Origin: Lachnospiraceae bacterium
GTDB taxonomy: Bacteria; Bacillota; Clostridia; Lachnospirales; Lachnospiraceae
Length of the DNA stretch: 40,411 bases
Reading direction: 5' to 3'
Assembly: GCA_017456585.1 (NCBI GenBank)
Contig: JAFTJD010000048.1
Span: 1-40,411 of the forward strand
Made by a program: the position numbers and the translations under genes. Under the pieces are notes generated by a model. The model saw only the letters and a list, made by a program, of their open reading frames with translations. It made no database searches and was not told the DNA's origin. Below are positions 7,294 through 15,372 of the stretch, piece after piece (position 1 is the first letter of the stretch; every line of letters starts with the position of its first letter).

Positions 7294-8631
7294 AACTCTA
7301 TAGAAAGCAATATGCAATACAATGCCTTTTATAACACTTGAAATGGCTATTGCCAACCAGATACCAAGTATTCCGAGGCCAAGCTCCATAAGAACTAATG
7401 CGAGCGGTATTCTTAAACCGGTGAATATAATACTTATGATGCTGCATATCTTAGTATTTCCCATTCCCGATATAGCCCCGGTAGCAAGAAGCTCTATACA
7501 CATAAAAGGCTCACTTATGCCGATAATCATGAGATATTTAATCGAATATGAAATAGCATTTGCCTCATAGAAGAATATCTCCGATATTCCTCTCGGAAAT
7601 ACTATAAATACGAAGGCTACCAGACATCCCCATGCAAGCAACATTCCTACGGATAGTTTGTAGCCTTTCTTTATTCTTTTCATTTGCATAGCGCCGAAAT
7701 TCTGCGCCGCAAAAGCATTCATGGCTGCGGCAAAACCATCTGCCGTATTCCATGAAATGGATTCTATCTGCTCCCCGACTCTCTGTGTAGCTATTACATC
7801 CTCTCCAAAAACACTTGCAAATCTCGTAAGTATCATGGATATTATGCAATACAACATACTCTGAAGTGCTGTCGGAGTTCCTATCTTAATTACACCTGAT
7901 ATATATTTCATATCCGGAATACTGAGATAATTAATACCTCTTAGTACGTTACTTTTCTTTTTATCAAAAGCAATTCCCCAAACAAGCACCAATACAACCA
8001 ATAACTGTGAAAATACAGTTGCAAGCGCAGCACCGAACACACCCATCTTAGGAATAGGTCCAAATCCAAGTATAAGCATAGGATCAAGTACCATATTGGT
8101 AACAAGTCCGACTACATTAGCCTTAAGAGGTGTCCTAGAATCTCCCTGTGCCGTGTAAAGTCCGGTAAGTGTCCTTCCAAGGAAAGCGAATATTACAAGC
8201 CCACAGGTAATCTTCATATAGATATCTGCATGCTTTACAGTCACCGCTTCGTCTATTCCAAGAAGCGCTATAAGTCCATCTGTAAAAACCATACACACAA
8301 GTCCGAAAACTATACCGAATATGGTTGTAAGCCAAAGAGCGGCATGCGCATATTTCTTGGCATTTTCTTCATTACCGGCGCCGATTTCCTGTGCCATTTT
8401 AACCTGTCCGCCCATCTTGGCAAGAGATACCAGTCCGCTTGAAAGCCACATGTACATTCCGCCTACGCCTACTCCTGCGACCGCCTTTGAGCCAAGCTTT
8501 CCAATCCATGCCATATCCGTTATTCCATATGCCGTTGACAAAAATGACGAAGCCATAATAGGAAGGGCCAATTTTGCAAGCACCTGCAGTATTGGCCCCT
8601 CGGTAAGGCTTCTTTTAGCCTTATTCTTCAT
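7261..8631 (-). CDS. MATE family efflux transporter
   Basis: A 456-aa inner-membrane protein with about 12 hydrophobic helices, belonging to the MATE/NorM multidrug and toxin extrusion family (cation-coupled export). It starts SLTEGPILQVLAKLALPIMASSFLSTAYGITDMAWIG, typical of Firmicute MATE proteins, and has the mid-protein TPLKANVVGLVTNMVLDPMLI and a repeated half. AGAAAGG lies 7 nt before the ATG. It is the last gene of the operon after GH51 (18-bp gap). No terminator is obvious, and its 3' end overlaps the convergent biotin ligase gene. The exported substrate is unknown. Confidence 0.92.
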   Translation of the reverse strand: MKNKAKRSLTEGPILQVLAKLALPIMASSFLSTAYGITDMAWIGKLGSKAVAGVGVGGMYMWLSSGLVSLAKMGGQVKMAQEIGAGNEENAKKYAHAALWLTTIFGIVFGLVCMVFTDGLIALLGIDEAVTVKHADIYMKITCGLVIFAFLGRTLTGLYTAQGDSRTPLKANVVGLVTNMVLDPMLILGFGPIPKMGVFGAALATVFSQLLVVLVLVWGIAFDKKKSNVLRGINYLSIPDMKYISGVIKIGTPTALQSMLYCIISMILTRFASVFGEDVIATQRVGEQIESISWNTADGFAAAMNAFAAQNFGAMQMKRIKKGYKLSVGMLLAWGCLVAFVFIVFPRGISEIFFYEANAISYSIKYLMIIGISEPFMCIELLATGAISGMGNTKICSIISIIFTGLRIPLALVLMELGLGILGIWLAIAISSVIKGIVLHIAFYRVLKLNANLTTV

Positions 8632-8649
8632 AACAAAACCTTTCTAACA

Positions 8650-10962
8650 TTAAGCTCCAAATACAAGCACAGTAACCGAATGTGCTTTGAATGTATGGTT
8701 AAGCTTATTGTCGTTAATCTTTAGAATATCATTTTTTAAACAAATATTATCAGGATTCTCAAAAGAATTAACCGCAGACAGCTCATGTCCTTCAAGTGAG
8801 ATTGATTCTACCTTAGTCTTTGAGTCTCCATCAAGCACAACATCTATATTCTTATCCTCTCCGGTTAGATTAACAACCTTAAGAACTGTCTCTCCGGTAG
8901 CAGAATCTGTGGAGGCTGCTACATATACTTCCTCAAGTTCAGGAAGTCTGTCGGTTGTATTGTTATAAAGCTCACCATTTACATAGGTCTTAATACTACG
9001 TCCGTCTGCCTCTAACCTAAGTGTATATTCTATATCCTCTACATGGAAGATTCTGTGTGAAATTGCAGATGCTCTGCCGTTAACAATTGAAGATATATTG
9101 CAATCCCAGTTGTCCCAGCCACCAAATTCCCACATGATAACACTATTCTCTGTCTTACCAAAGAAAATCTTAAGTCCTTTTCGCCCCGTACTTCTCTTAA
9201 ATTTAAACTCAAGTGCAAATTTCTTTGTCTCATCTATCTCAAAGAAAAGGTGCTCGGAATTATCTGTAAGTTCAACATCCTCTGCCGTCTTTACTTCATT
9301 AGTGTCACAATCCGTAAGCTTCATATCCCAAATCTTACCTGTAACATCATTAGCTGCTATTGCTATCTTACCTGCCAGATTCTCCTTATCACCAAGCTTA
9401 ATTATCTCCGAAAGGTCTGTAAGCTCATATCTTACAGCATCTGTTCCCTGGTGCTCCATGAACATTTTCTGTACATAATAATTAGGTGTTTTCATTATCT
9501 CATGATTGTTAAACCAGAGCATATCCGGTCTCCAATTTACATAATCAACATTGCAAAGCATCGGTGCATAGCAGGCAAGAGCTACTGCTTTAGATCTTTC
9601 AAGATGTGTCATATATGCTGCTTCAACCAATGCATTATAATATGTATTGCCCCATGAAGCGTATTCACCGAGGAAAACCTTAGGTCCGTTAGCATCATAG
9701 TCTTCATAATGGTGCATATTAGCAAGGAACCATTCAGGTGATGAATAGTAATGCTCGTCTACCAAATCGGAACCGTACATCTTAGCAGAAGTCCATCCCG
9801 CATCATAGCCTTCGCCTACAGCAAACGGCCCTGCCGAATTAATAATCTTAATATCCGGATATTTCTCCCTGATAGCATTATGGAAATACGGATATCTCTC
9901 GAAGAAACCGTCGCCTATCTCCTCATTGCCTATTCCTATATATTCCATGTTAAACGGCTCAGGATGACCCATTTCGGCTCTTATTGCACCATACTTGGTA
10001 TCAACGCCACCATTAGCGAACTCAATAAGGTCAAGTGCCTCCTGTACCCATTCGCCTATATTCTCAATCGGTACTCCTTCTCCCTTATGCGGATTAAATC
10101 CTCCCGGAAGAACAGGAAGAGGCTTAGCTCCTATATCTTCACAGAGACAGAAGTACTCATAATATCCAAGTCCAAGAGTCTGATTATATCCCCAGTTATT
10201 GCGCCATGTAGGTCTCTCTTCCACCTTACCGAGAGTTCTTCTCCAACGATACATTGAATTTCTGTCATGGTCATTAAGGCTTCCGTCATGTGTAAGACAT
10301 CCACCCGGGAAGCGCATAAACTTAGGCTTCATTTCCTTAAGTGCCTCTGCGATATCCTTTCTAAGACCACCTTTTCTTCCCATAAAAGTATCCTGTGGAA
10401 AAAGTGATACCATATCAAACTCATACACTCCTGCAGCTTCAAATGTAAGCTTAAGTCTTCCGTTGTATGTAGTAGTTGATGCAGTAAGCTCAAGCTCATA
10501 TTTTGTCCATTCATCTTTGCTAACACATATTACTTCCGTGGCAGCAGCACATACATTATCTGCCTCATCTACAACTGTTACCGTTACTGTTTTAGCGGCT
10601 CCGATGGTTCTAGCAAATACTGAAAAATCATATTTCTTACCGGATTCAACATACACACCTGTGTTATAACCGGTATTTCTAATAAAAGAACCCTCAGAAG
10701 CCTCTACTCTAAGATAGTTACGATTCTCCTCGTTAAGCGGTCTGTCGCTTATAACCTCCCACGAAAGTGCATCGGACTTCTCCCATGCTGTAAGGGAGTG
10801 ATACTCTTTCTTATCTATCTCACAATATTCAAATGAACGGTTCTGTACGAGTTCTGCGTACAATCCACCATCTGCCGCATGATTAATATCTTCAAAAAAC
10901 AGTCCGTACAAATCTCCAAGTTCCTTGTAATTATCATTCTGATAAACCTTAATCTGTTTCAT
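8650..10962 (-). CDS. Alpha-L-arabinofuranosidase, GH51
   Basis: Removes terminal alpha-L-arabinofuranose from arabinoxylan or arabinan oligosaccharides. The 770-aa protein has no signal peptide, so it acts in the cytoplasm on imported oligosaccharides. The N-terminus (GDLYGLFFEDINHAADGGLYAELVQNRSFE) is typical of GH51. A CBM4/9-like beta domain is inserted at about residues 68-190, then the TIM barrel (MRFPGGCLTHDG) with acid/base Glu in IGIGNEE (about residue 347) and nucleophile Glu in FLGEYAS (about 433). A second beta-sandwich-like insertion (about 535-680) interrupts the C-terminal domain. ATG 10962 is preferred to GTG 10965 because AGGAG stands 7 nt before it. It sits in an operon with an ECF S component, a kinase-like protein and a MATE pump. 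Confidence 0.92.
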   Translation of the reverse strand: MKQIKVYQNDNYKELGDLYGLFFEDINHAADGGLYAELVQNRSFEYCEIDKKEYHSLTAWEKSDALSWEVISDRPLNEENRNYLRVEASEGSFIRNTGYNTGVYVESGKKYDFSVFARTIGAAKTVTVTVVDEADNVCAAATEVICVSKDEWTKYELELTASTTTYNGRLKLTFEAAGVYEFDMVSLFPQDTFMGRKGGLRKDIAEALKEMKPKFMRFPGGCLTHDGSLNDHDRNSMYRWRRTLGKVEERPTWRNNWGYNQTLGLGYYEYFCLCEDIGAKPLPVLPGGFNPHKGEGVPIENIGEWVQEALDLIEFANGGVDTKYGAIRAEMGHPEPFNMEYIGIGNEEIGDGFFERYPYFHNAIREKYPDIKIINSAGPFAVGEGYDAGWTSAKMYGSDLVDEHYYSSPEWFLANMHHYEDYDANGPKVFLGEYASWGNTYYNALVEAAYMTHLERSKAVALACYAPMLCNVDYVNWRPDMLWFNNHEIMKTPNYYVQKMFMEHQGTDAVRYELTDLSEIIKLGDKENLAGKIAIAANDVTGKIWDMKLTDCDTNEVKTAEDVELTDNSEHLFFEIDETKKFALEFKFKRSTGRKGLKIFFGKTENSVIMWEFGGWDNWDCNISSIVNGRASAISHRIFHVEDIEYTLRLEADGRSIKTYVNGELYNNTTDRLPELEEVYVAASTDSATGETVLKVVNLTGEDKNIDVVLDGDSKTKVESISLEGHELSAVNSFENPDNICLKNDILKINDNKLNHTFKAHSVTVLVFGA

Positions 10963-10976
10963 CACTTTTCTCCTAA

Positions 10977-11555
10977 TTATGTATAATTCAAAACAAAATC
11001 ATGCTCTGACAAAATCGTTAAGTCTGCCTTTTCCTCTATGCCCATATAAATAAAATATTCTCTTTCGAGCGGCATCCATTTCTCACGAAATACTTTCAGG
11101 TCTTGATTTCGACTTACTATTCTTTTCTCCTGTTCCTCCGTGGATACTCGCATAAACAAGGACATATCGTAATATTTTCCGAAGAACGGATGCATTGAAT
11201 ATGCACCTTCTACAATCACTAATTTCTTATCGGGTACTATTACCTCTTCTGTTATAGCCATCTTCTTGCAATCAAATCTTCCGTATGAGAATCCGCCCTT
11301 TGACTGAAGCTTGTCTATTACTTCCGTCTTAAGTCTTTCATAATGGATATTGCCTCCCGGTTCTTTATAACGCTTAGGCGTGCGCATATCCGGCGGCAGG
11401 AAGAAATCGTCACAATGAATAACCGTTCCGTCGTATTTCTCGGAAAGCTTGGACGCAAAAAGCGTTTTCCCAGAAGCGCACATTCCGTCTATTGCAAGTA
11501 CAACCCTATTTTTTTCCTTAATAAGCGTCTCTAACTTATCTTCTAATTTACCCAT
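10977..11555 (-). CDS. Uridine-kinase-like P-loop protein
   Basis: A 192-aa cytoplasmic P-loop protein of the uridine kinase/phosphoribulokinase fold. The Walker A motif is AIDGMCASGKT near residue 22, followed by HCDDFFLPPDMR with acidic base-binding residues and VIVEGAYSMHP, the Walker B-like strand typical of this group. Members phosphorylate nucleosides or related small molecules, but remote homologues of uridine kinase are often uncharacterised. The frame is open from 11582, but AAGGAGG lies 7 nt before ATG 11555. It lies 28 bp after the ECF gene and 14 bp before GH51, so it belongs to that operon. Phosphorylation of the molecule imported by the ECF transporter is a possible but unproven role. 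Confidence 0.8.
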   Translation of the reverse strand: MGKLEDKLETLIKEKNRVVLAIDGMCASGKTLFASKLSEKYDGTVIHCDDFFLPPDMRTPKRYKEPGGNIHYERLKTEVIDKLQSKGGFSYGRFDCKKMAITEEVIVPDKKLVIVEGAYSMHPFFGKYYDMSLFMRVSTEEQEKRIVSRNQDLKVFREKWMPLEREYFIYMGIEEKADLTILSEHDFVLNYT

Positions 11556-11583
11556 CCAAACTCCTCCTTTGTATATCTGCATA

Positions 11584-12129
11584 CTACTTAAAAACTGATG
11601 CGTTTTTTAGCAAAACAACAAGCGGTGGAATCAAAAGAAGCTGAAGCAATATTCCCGGCCACGCAGTCACGAAGGCACCACTCATAAATGCCGCCCACGT
11701 AAATACATTCTTCGTAAATACACCAAAGATAACCTGCGCTGTTCCCCATACTACTCTTCCCATGAGAGCAGCAAACACTAGTGATATGTAAACCGCTGCC
11801 ATACTACTTTTAATCTTTCTACCCATTAGCTTCAAAATCGCCGGACACAGATATCCGTATGCTGCTAATTCAAACATCATGCATACAGCCCTCGGATACA
11901 ACGTCGGACTTCCAAAGATGAAGCTTCTTGTAACCGGTGTAAGTAATCCCACAAGCAATCCATACCACGGTCCAAGCATATATCCGGCTATCATTACAGG
12001 AATGTGCATCGGACAAAGCATATTACCTATCTCAGGTACCTGCCCTGTAACAAACGGCAATAACCATCCTATTGAAAGAAACATTCCTGCAAAACATAGC
12101 TTTCTTATTCTAGTATTTGTTCCTGACAT
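11584..12129 (-). CDS. ECF transporter S component
   Basis: A 181-aa membrane protein with five to six hydrophobic segments. It is the substrate-binding subunit of an energy-coupling-factor transporter, which imports a vitamin or similar trace nutrient with shared EcfA/A'/T subunits encoded elsewhere. The segment MLCPMHIPVMIAGYMLGPWYGLLVGLLTP followed by LYPRAVCMMFELAAYGYL is characteristic of this S-component group. GGAGGTG lies 7 nt before the ATG, and a promoter is visible at 12152-12180. It is first in an operon with a kinase-like gene, GH51 and MATE. No riboswitch is visible in the 69-bp gap to spoVAC, so the substrate cannot be inferred from regulation. Confidence 0.85.
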   Translation of the reverse strand: MSGTNTRIRKLCFAGMFLSIGWLLPFVTGQVPEIGNMLCPMHIPVMIAGYMLGPWYGLLVGLLTPVTRSFIFGSPTLYPRAVCMMFELAAYGYLCPAILKLMGRKIKSSMAAVYISLVFAALMGRVVWGTAQVIFGVFTKNVFTWAAFMSGAFVTAWPGILLQLLLIPPLVVLLKNASVFK

Positions 12130-12151
12130 GTAAACACCTCCGCCAGGCTTT

Positions 12152-12180
12152 ATTTTACCATATAGCTAATAATTTAACAA
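12152..12180 (-). promoter_or_regulatory. Promoter of the ECF-kinase-GH51-MATE operon
   Basis: On the minus strand: TTGTTA (12175-12180), 17-bp spacer, TAAAAT (12152-12157), ending about 22 bp before the ATG. It separates this operon from the sporulation genes just upstream. Confidence 0.6.
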
Positions 12181-12198
12181 TGAAATTAGCAACATTTT

Positions 12199-12684
12199 CT
12201 ACATTCCAAGAAGCTTAAATACCCAGTAAATCATACCTAATAACCAGCTCGTTAATATTCCATATAATATGACCGGTCCGGCGATTGTAAATATCTTGCA
12301 ACCTATACCGAATACCTGTCCCTCTGTCTTATATTCAATAGCCGGTGACGCAACCGAATTAGCAAAACCGGTTATGGGTACAAGTGCTCCTGCGCCACCA
12401 AATTTAACTATGCTCGGAAATACATTTATACCCGTCAAGATAACCGTAACTCCTATAAGCACTAAAAGTGTATAGAGATTAGCAGTATCTTTCTCTATTC
12501 CGTAATTCATAAAAAAATTAGTAGACGCTTGTCCTATAGTGCAGATAACTCCACCTACAAGAAACGCCTTAATCATATCAAGAAAAAGATTGCTCTTTGG
12601 AGTAACCTGCTTGACATAATCGTTATATGCCTGACTGTCATTTAGAATTTGCTTATTGGCTGTTGCCTTTTTTCCCATATTCAT
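12199..12684 (-). CDS. spoVAC: Stage V sporulation protein AC
   Basis: A 161-aa membrane subunit of the SpoVA channel, which moves Ca-dipicolinic acid into the forespore and releases it at germination; B. subtilis SpoVAC behaves as a mechanosensitive channel. The N-terminal VTPKSNLFLDMIKAFLVGGVICTIGQ and the central GGAGALVPITGFANSVASPAIEYKTEG are diagnostic. The N-terminal extension before the first helix separates it from the shorter SpoVAE. It begins immediately after the spoVAB stop; an ATG at 12678 is an alternative with better Shine-Dalgarno spacing. It is the last gene of the cluster: spoVAD and spoVAE, which normally follow, are absent here. Confidence 0.92.
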   Translation of the reverse strand: MNMGKKATANKQILNDSQAYNDYVKQVTPKSNLFLDMIKAFLVGGVICTIGQASTNFFMNYGIEKDTANLYTLLVLIGVTVILTGINVFPSIVKFGGAGALVPITGFANSVASPAIEYKTEGQVFGIGCKIFTIAGPVILYGILTSWLLGMIYWVFKLLGM

Positions 12685-13104
12685 CTACCCCCATTGCATG
12701 AAAAACATAATAAATGAGCCTACGCCCTTACCCAGAGCAAGTGCTGTAACTATAAAGCCCAATCCGCCTTTTATGCGGCTTCTTCTAGTAAAAATCGATG
12801 TTGCATTAATGCTTTCTGCTAACGATACTGCAAGCACTCCCACATATATTCCGGAAAATATACCATATAACGCAAGTCCTACGCTTCCTATAGGCAGTGC
12901 CGGCTTATAAACCGATACTATATTGCCAATCGTAGCTCCGCACATGATAGCATCCTCATAAAGCCTTGCATATTTGCCTGTATGCGTTACACCTGCCATT
13001 CGTGTGATAACTCCTATCGCACTTACAAGTGCAAATACTCCTGCCGCTACCACAAAGCCGCTACCCAGTCCTATAATCACCAATAATATCTCTTTAATCC
13101 ACAT
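12685..13104 (-). CDS. spoVAB: Stage V sporulation protein AB
   Basis: A 139-aa integral membrane protein with about four helices, the usual length for SpoVAB. It matches the family in GLGSGFVVAAGVFALVSAIGVITR, YEDAIMCGATIG and GIFSGIYVGVLAVSLAESINATSIFTRR. It is an accessory component of the forespore SpoVA complex for dipicolinic acid transport. GGGGAGATAGGA precedes the ATG. It starts 2 bp after spoVAA and abuts spoVAC, so the three are co-transcribed. Confidence 0.92.
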   Translation of the reverse strand: MWIKEILLVIIGLGSGFVVAAGVFALVSAIGVITRMAGVTHTGKYARLYEDAIMCGATIGNIVSVYKPALPIGSVGLALYGIFSGIYVGVLAVSLAESINATSIFTRRSRIKGGLGFIVTALALGKGVGSFIMFFMQWG

Positions 13105-13106
13105 TC

Positions 13107-13727
13107 CTATCTCCCCGAATGTTCCTGCTGTCTGCCATCGTTATCAATCAAGGTTGTATTGATTTCTTCCTCATATAACCTCATCTCTACCTCAATTGGC
13201 GTCGGGTCCTTTGATATATTAACCTTACCTATGTGATTATAGAAAATTATAATTCCACATACCAAGCCCGCGGAATACATTAACTCAAGAATCGTAAAGC
13301 CTTCTGCTTCCTTTCCCATGACGAGCTTATATATGTTCTTAAAGATATCTGTCACTCCAGCGTCCTGATTAAACGCCATTATCGAAAATGCTGCCCCGCA
13401 GAATATTATAAGACACACCGCCAGAACCTTTAGACAAACTACTATCTTTGCTCTTTCCTTCGGCACACGATAAGTAACTATGAAATCTGCTTCTCCGAGT
13501 GTATGGATTTCCAGTAACGGATATTCTTTATGGATAAGCTCTATAACTGTCAACATTGAGTTTACACACCTTTTCTTTTTAGGCGAAAGCTCCATAAGCT
13601 TTATGCCTTTCACCTTTTCCAATACCTCGGTGTTCGTGCATTCAAGTTGCGCAATATCACCGATATACACATCCGGTTTACTCACCTCTGTATTTTGCCC
13701 AAGCTTAATATACAGTATCTCTTTCAT
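13107..13727 (-). CDS. spoVAA: Stage V sporulation protein AA
   Basis: A 206-aa protein with a soluble N-terminal domain (DVYIGDIAQLECTN near residue 20, the conserved start of SpoVAA) and two hydrophobic segments in the C-terminal half (about 115-140 and 165-185). Its length matches B. subtilis SpoVAA. It belongs to the forespore-expressed SpoVA operon for dipicolinic acid uptake. GGAGG at 13731-13735 precedes the ATG, and a sigma-F/sigma-G-like promoter lies at 13755-13783. It is 73 bp downstream of sigF in the same orientation, the arrangement known from Bacillus. Confidence 0.9.
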   Translation of the reverse strand: MKEILYIKLGQNTEVSKPDVYIGDIAQLECTNTEVLEKVKGIKLMELSPKKKRCVNSMLTVIELIHKEYPLLEIHTLGEADFIVTYRVPKERAKIVVCLKVLAVCLIIFCGAAFSIMAFNQDAGVTDIFKNIYKLVMGKEAEGFTILELMYSAGLVCGIIIFYNHIGKVNISKDPTPIEVEMRLYEEEINTTLIDNDGRQQEHSGR

Positions 13728-13754
13728 GCATCCTCCGAAAAATTTTTCTTACTT

Positions 13755-13783
13755 TATTATCTTCGGATTTTAATTCTTTATAC
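13755..13783 (-). promoter_or_regulatory. Candidate forespore (sigma-F/sigma-G) promoter for spoVAA
   Basis: On the minus strand GTATA (13779-13783) is followed after 17 bp by GATAATA (13755-13761), itself preceded by CGAA. This resembles the GHATR / CATWMTA sigma-G consensus and also fits the sigma-F GG-A-TA pattern loosely. The predicted start site lies about 20 bp before the spoVAA ATG. In B. subtilis spoVA is sigma-G dependent. Confidence 0.55.
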
Positions 13784-13800
13784 AAATATGAAAAACAATT

Positions 13801-14517
13801 CTATTTTAGGTACTCCCTCATTTTTAATAATATTTTTTTCTCCATTCTTGACACCTGCACCTGACTCACCGATAACTCTCTAGCTACCTCGACCTGAGTT
13901 TTCTCCTTAAAATATCTAAGTTCAATAAGCCTTCTTTCATTCTCCGAAAGTATTCCCAGAATCTGCTCTAAGGCAATACTGTTTAACAATTTCTCATTTT
14001 CGTCTGTTCTCTCTTTAAGCTTGTCTATAAGATATATCTCGTTACCATCCCCCTGATATACAGACTTATATATAGATTCTATCTCCGTATTGGCCTCGAA
14101 TGCCAATACAATATCCTCCACAGCTATTCCTGTCTCACTTGAAAGTTCTTCAAGCGTGACCTCCCTTCCAAGCTCTCTTACCAGTTTTTCCTCTGCATGC
14201 TTTAGCTTCCATCCGTTTTCTTTTATTGAACGGCTGATTTTCACCATACCGTCATCTCTTAGGAACCTCTTTATCTCTCCGGTTATCATAGGAACCGCAT
14301 AGGTAGAAAATCTCACCTCAAAAGATGTATCAAATTTATCAATTGCTTTCATCAGTCCTATGCTCCCTATTTGAAATAAATCCTCCATTTCGTATCCTCT
14401 TCCGGCAAATCTACGGACTATGCTCCAGACTAAGCCCATATTTTCCACAACCAGCCGCTCTCTTGCTACTTTATCCCCTTGGTGCGCCGCCTCTATGAGA
14501 GTTATTGTGGCATCCAT
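13801..14517 (-). CDS. sigF: RNA polymerase sporulation-specific sigma factor F
   Basis: First forespore-specific sigma factor. The 238-aa protein shows region 2 (ENMGLVWSIVRRFAGRGYEMEDLFQIGSIGLMKAIDKFD, then the -10 recognition helix FSTYAVPMITGEIKRFLRDDG), region 3 (ELGREVTLEELSSETGI) and a region 4 helix-turn-helix (LRYFKEKTQVEVARELSVSQVQVSRMEKKIL). Its position directly after spoIIAA-spoIIAB identifies it as SigF rather than the similar SigG. Activity is held by the anti-sigma factor SpoIIAB. AGGAAG precedes the ATG, and the gap from the spoIIAB stop is 9 bp. Confidence 0.96.
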   Translation of the reverse strand: MDATITLIEAAHQGDKVARERLVVENMGLVWSIVRRFAGRGYEMEDLFQIGSIGLMKAIDKFDTSFEVRFSTYAVPMITGEIKRFLRDDGMVKISRSIKENGWKLKHAEEKLVRELGREVTLEELSSETGIAVEDIVLAFEANTEIESIYKSVYQGDGNEIYLIDKLKERTDENEKLLNSIALEQILGILSENERRLIELRYFKEKTQVEVARELSVSQVQVSRMEKKILLKMREYLK

Positions 14518-14526
14518 ATGTACTTC

Positions 14527-14955
14527 CTAAGCCATGCTTCCGATATGTTTCCTCATTCGTATAATACAGCCTTCGCCTGGATTCGAAAGCACTTCTAATC
14601 CATCCATAAAAATTTCCATGAATACAAAACCCATTCCCGAACGTTCAAGCTCAGGTTTGGTTGTAAAAAGCGGTTCTCTCGCTTTCTCTATATCTTCTAT
14701 ACCTTTACCCTTATCTTCTATTGTCACGAATACATCCCTGTCTTCCAGTTTGCACTCCATTTTAATCCTACCGGGTCCATTATCATAGCCATGGATTATC
14801 GAATTGGTAACAGCCTCCGAAACAGCAGTCTTAATATCTGCCAGCTCCTCCAATGTCGGGTCCAGTTGCGAAATAAATGCTGCAACAGTTATTCTTGCAA
14901 ATGCCTCGTTCTCTGATTTAGCATCAAATTCCAGACTCATCTGATTAGTTTCCAT
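14527..14955 (-). CDS. spoIIAB: Anti-sigma F factor SpoIIAB
   Basis: A serine kinase and anti-sigma factor of the GHKL family (142 aa). It binds SigF before septation and phosphorylates SpoIIAA. Motifs are the N box [13 protein letters not shown], the G1 box [32 protein letters not shown] and a GEGC strand near the end. The frame extends to 14976, but ATG 14955 is chosen because GGGGAG lies about 8 nt upstream and the protein then starts [10 protein letters not shown] as in relatives. It overlaps the spoIIAA end by 11 nt, so translation is coupled and the proteins are made in balanced amounts. Confidence 0.96.
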   Translation of the reverse strand: METNQMSLEFDAKSENEAFARITVAAFISQLDPTLEELADIKTAVSEAVTNSIIHGYDNGPGRIKMECKLEDRDVFVTIEDKGKGIEDIEKAREPLFTTKPELERSGMGFVFMEIFMDGLEVLSNPGEGCIIRMRKHIGSMA

Positions 14956-15280
14956 TTTCCATCTCCCCCATATCAATTTTTTTTACAAGCTTGTACATAC
15001 CTGAGATTTCAAGTATGCGATTGATACTTTCTCCTACTCCGGTAACCCCTATAAAACCACCGATTTCCCTAACCTTACGGTAACGTCCCATAATAACTCC
15101 AATCCCTGAGCTATCCATAAAAACAGTATTCGCGAAATCAAACACCACGCTGTCACATTGCTTCTGATTAAGAAGCTCATCCGCAGTATATCTGATTCCT
15201 ATAGCATTGTGATGGTCTAATTCTTTTGTAAGTTTGACAAACAGTACTCTGTCCCTCAGTGAATAAGTAGTATTATCCAT
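14945..15280 (-). CDS. spoIIAA: Anti-sigma F factor antagonist SpoIIAA
   Basis: A 111-aa STAS-domain protein. The dephosphorylated form binds SpoIIAB and frees SigF in the forespore. The regulatory serine lies in the conserved [25 protein letters not shown] segment (MDSSGIG). The frame is open from 15310, but GGAGGGG lies 4 nt before ATG 15280 ([17 protein letters not shown]), which matches the family start. It heads the spoIIA operon. The upstream space is only 92 bp and is mostly filled by the terminator of the TPR gene; no convincing sigma-H promoter was found there by eye. Confidence 0.95.
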   Translation of the reverse strand: MDNTTYSLRDRVLFVKLTKELDHHNAIGIRYTADELLNQKQCDSVVFDFANTVFMDSSGIGVIMGRYRKVREIGGFIGVTGVGESINRILEISGMYKLVKKIDMGEMENGN

Positions 15281-15300
15281 TTTACCCCTCCGTTTTAAAA

Positions 15301-15362
15301 ATAAAAACACGAAGTAAGACCTTGGTTTCTACCATTTATCGTTAGTCATACTTCGTGTTATT
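15301..15362 (-). terminator. Terminator between the TPR gene and spoIIAA
   Basis: TACTTCGTGTT (15349-15359) and AACACGAAGTA (15306-15316) form an 11-bp stem with a 32-nt loop. On the minus strand it is followed by TTTTTATTTTT. It ends the folC/TPR transcript immediately before the spoIIA operon. Confidence 0.85.
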
Positions 15363-15372
15363 TTACATATAT

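Noticed and set aside
9751..10669. Two long plus-strand open frames inside the GH51 gene
   Set aside because: They are antisense to a well-conserved enzyme, have no ribosome binding site and no recognisable protein motifs.
12130..12198. Riboswitch upstream of the ECF S component
   Set aside because: The gap is about 70 bp, is filled by a promoter and ribosome binding site, and is too short for a folded aptamer.
15281..15372. Sigma-H promoter before spoIIAA
   Set aside because: The short gap holds a terminator, and no AGGA/GAAT pair with proper spacing was found by eye, so it is not annotated even though one is expected from B. subtilis.
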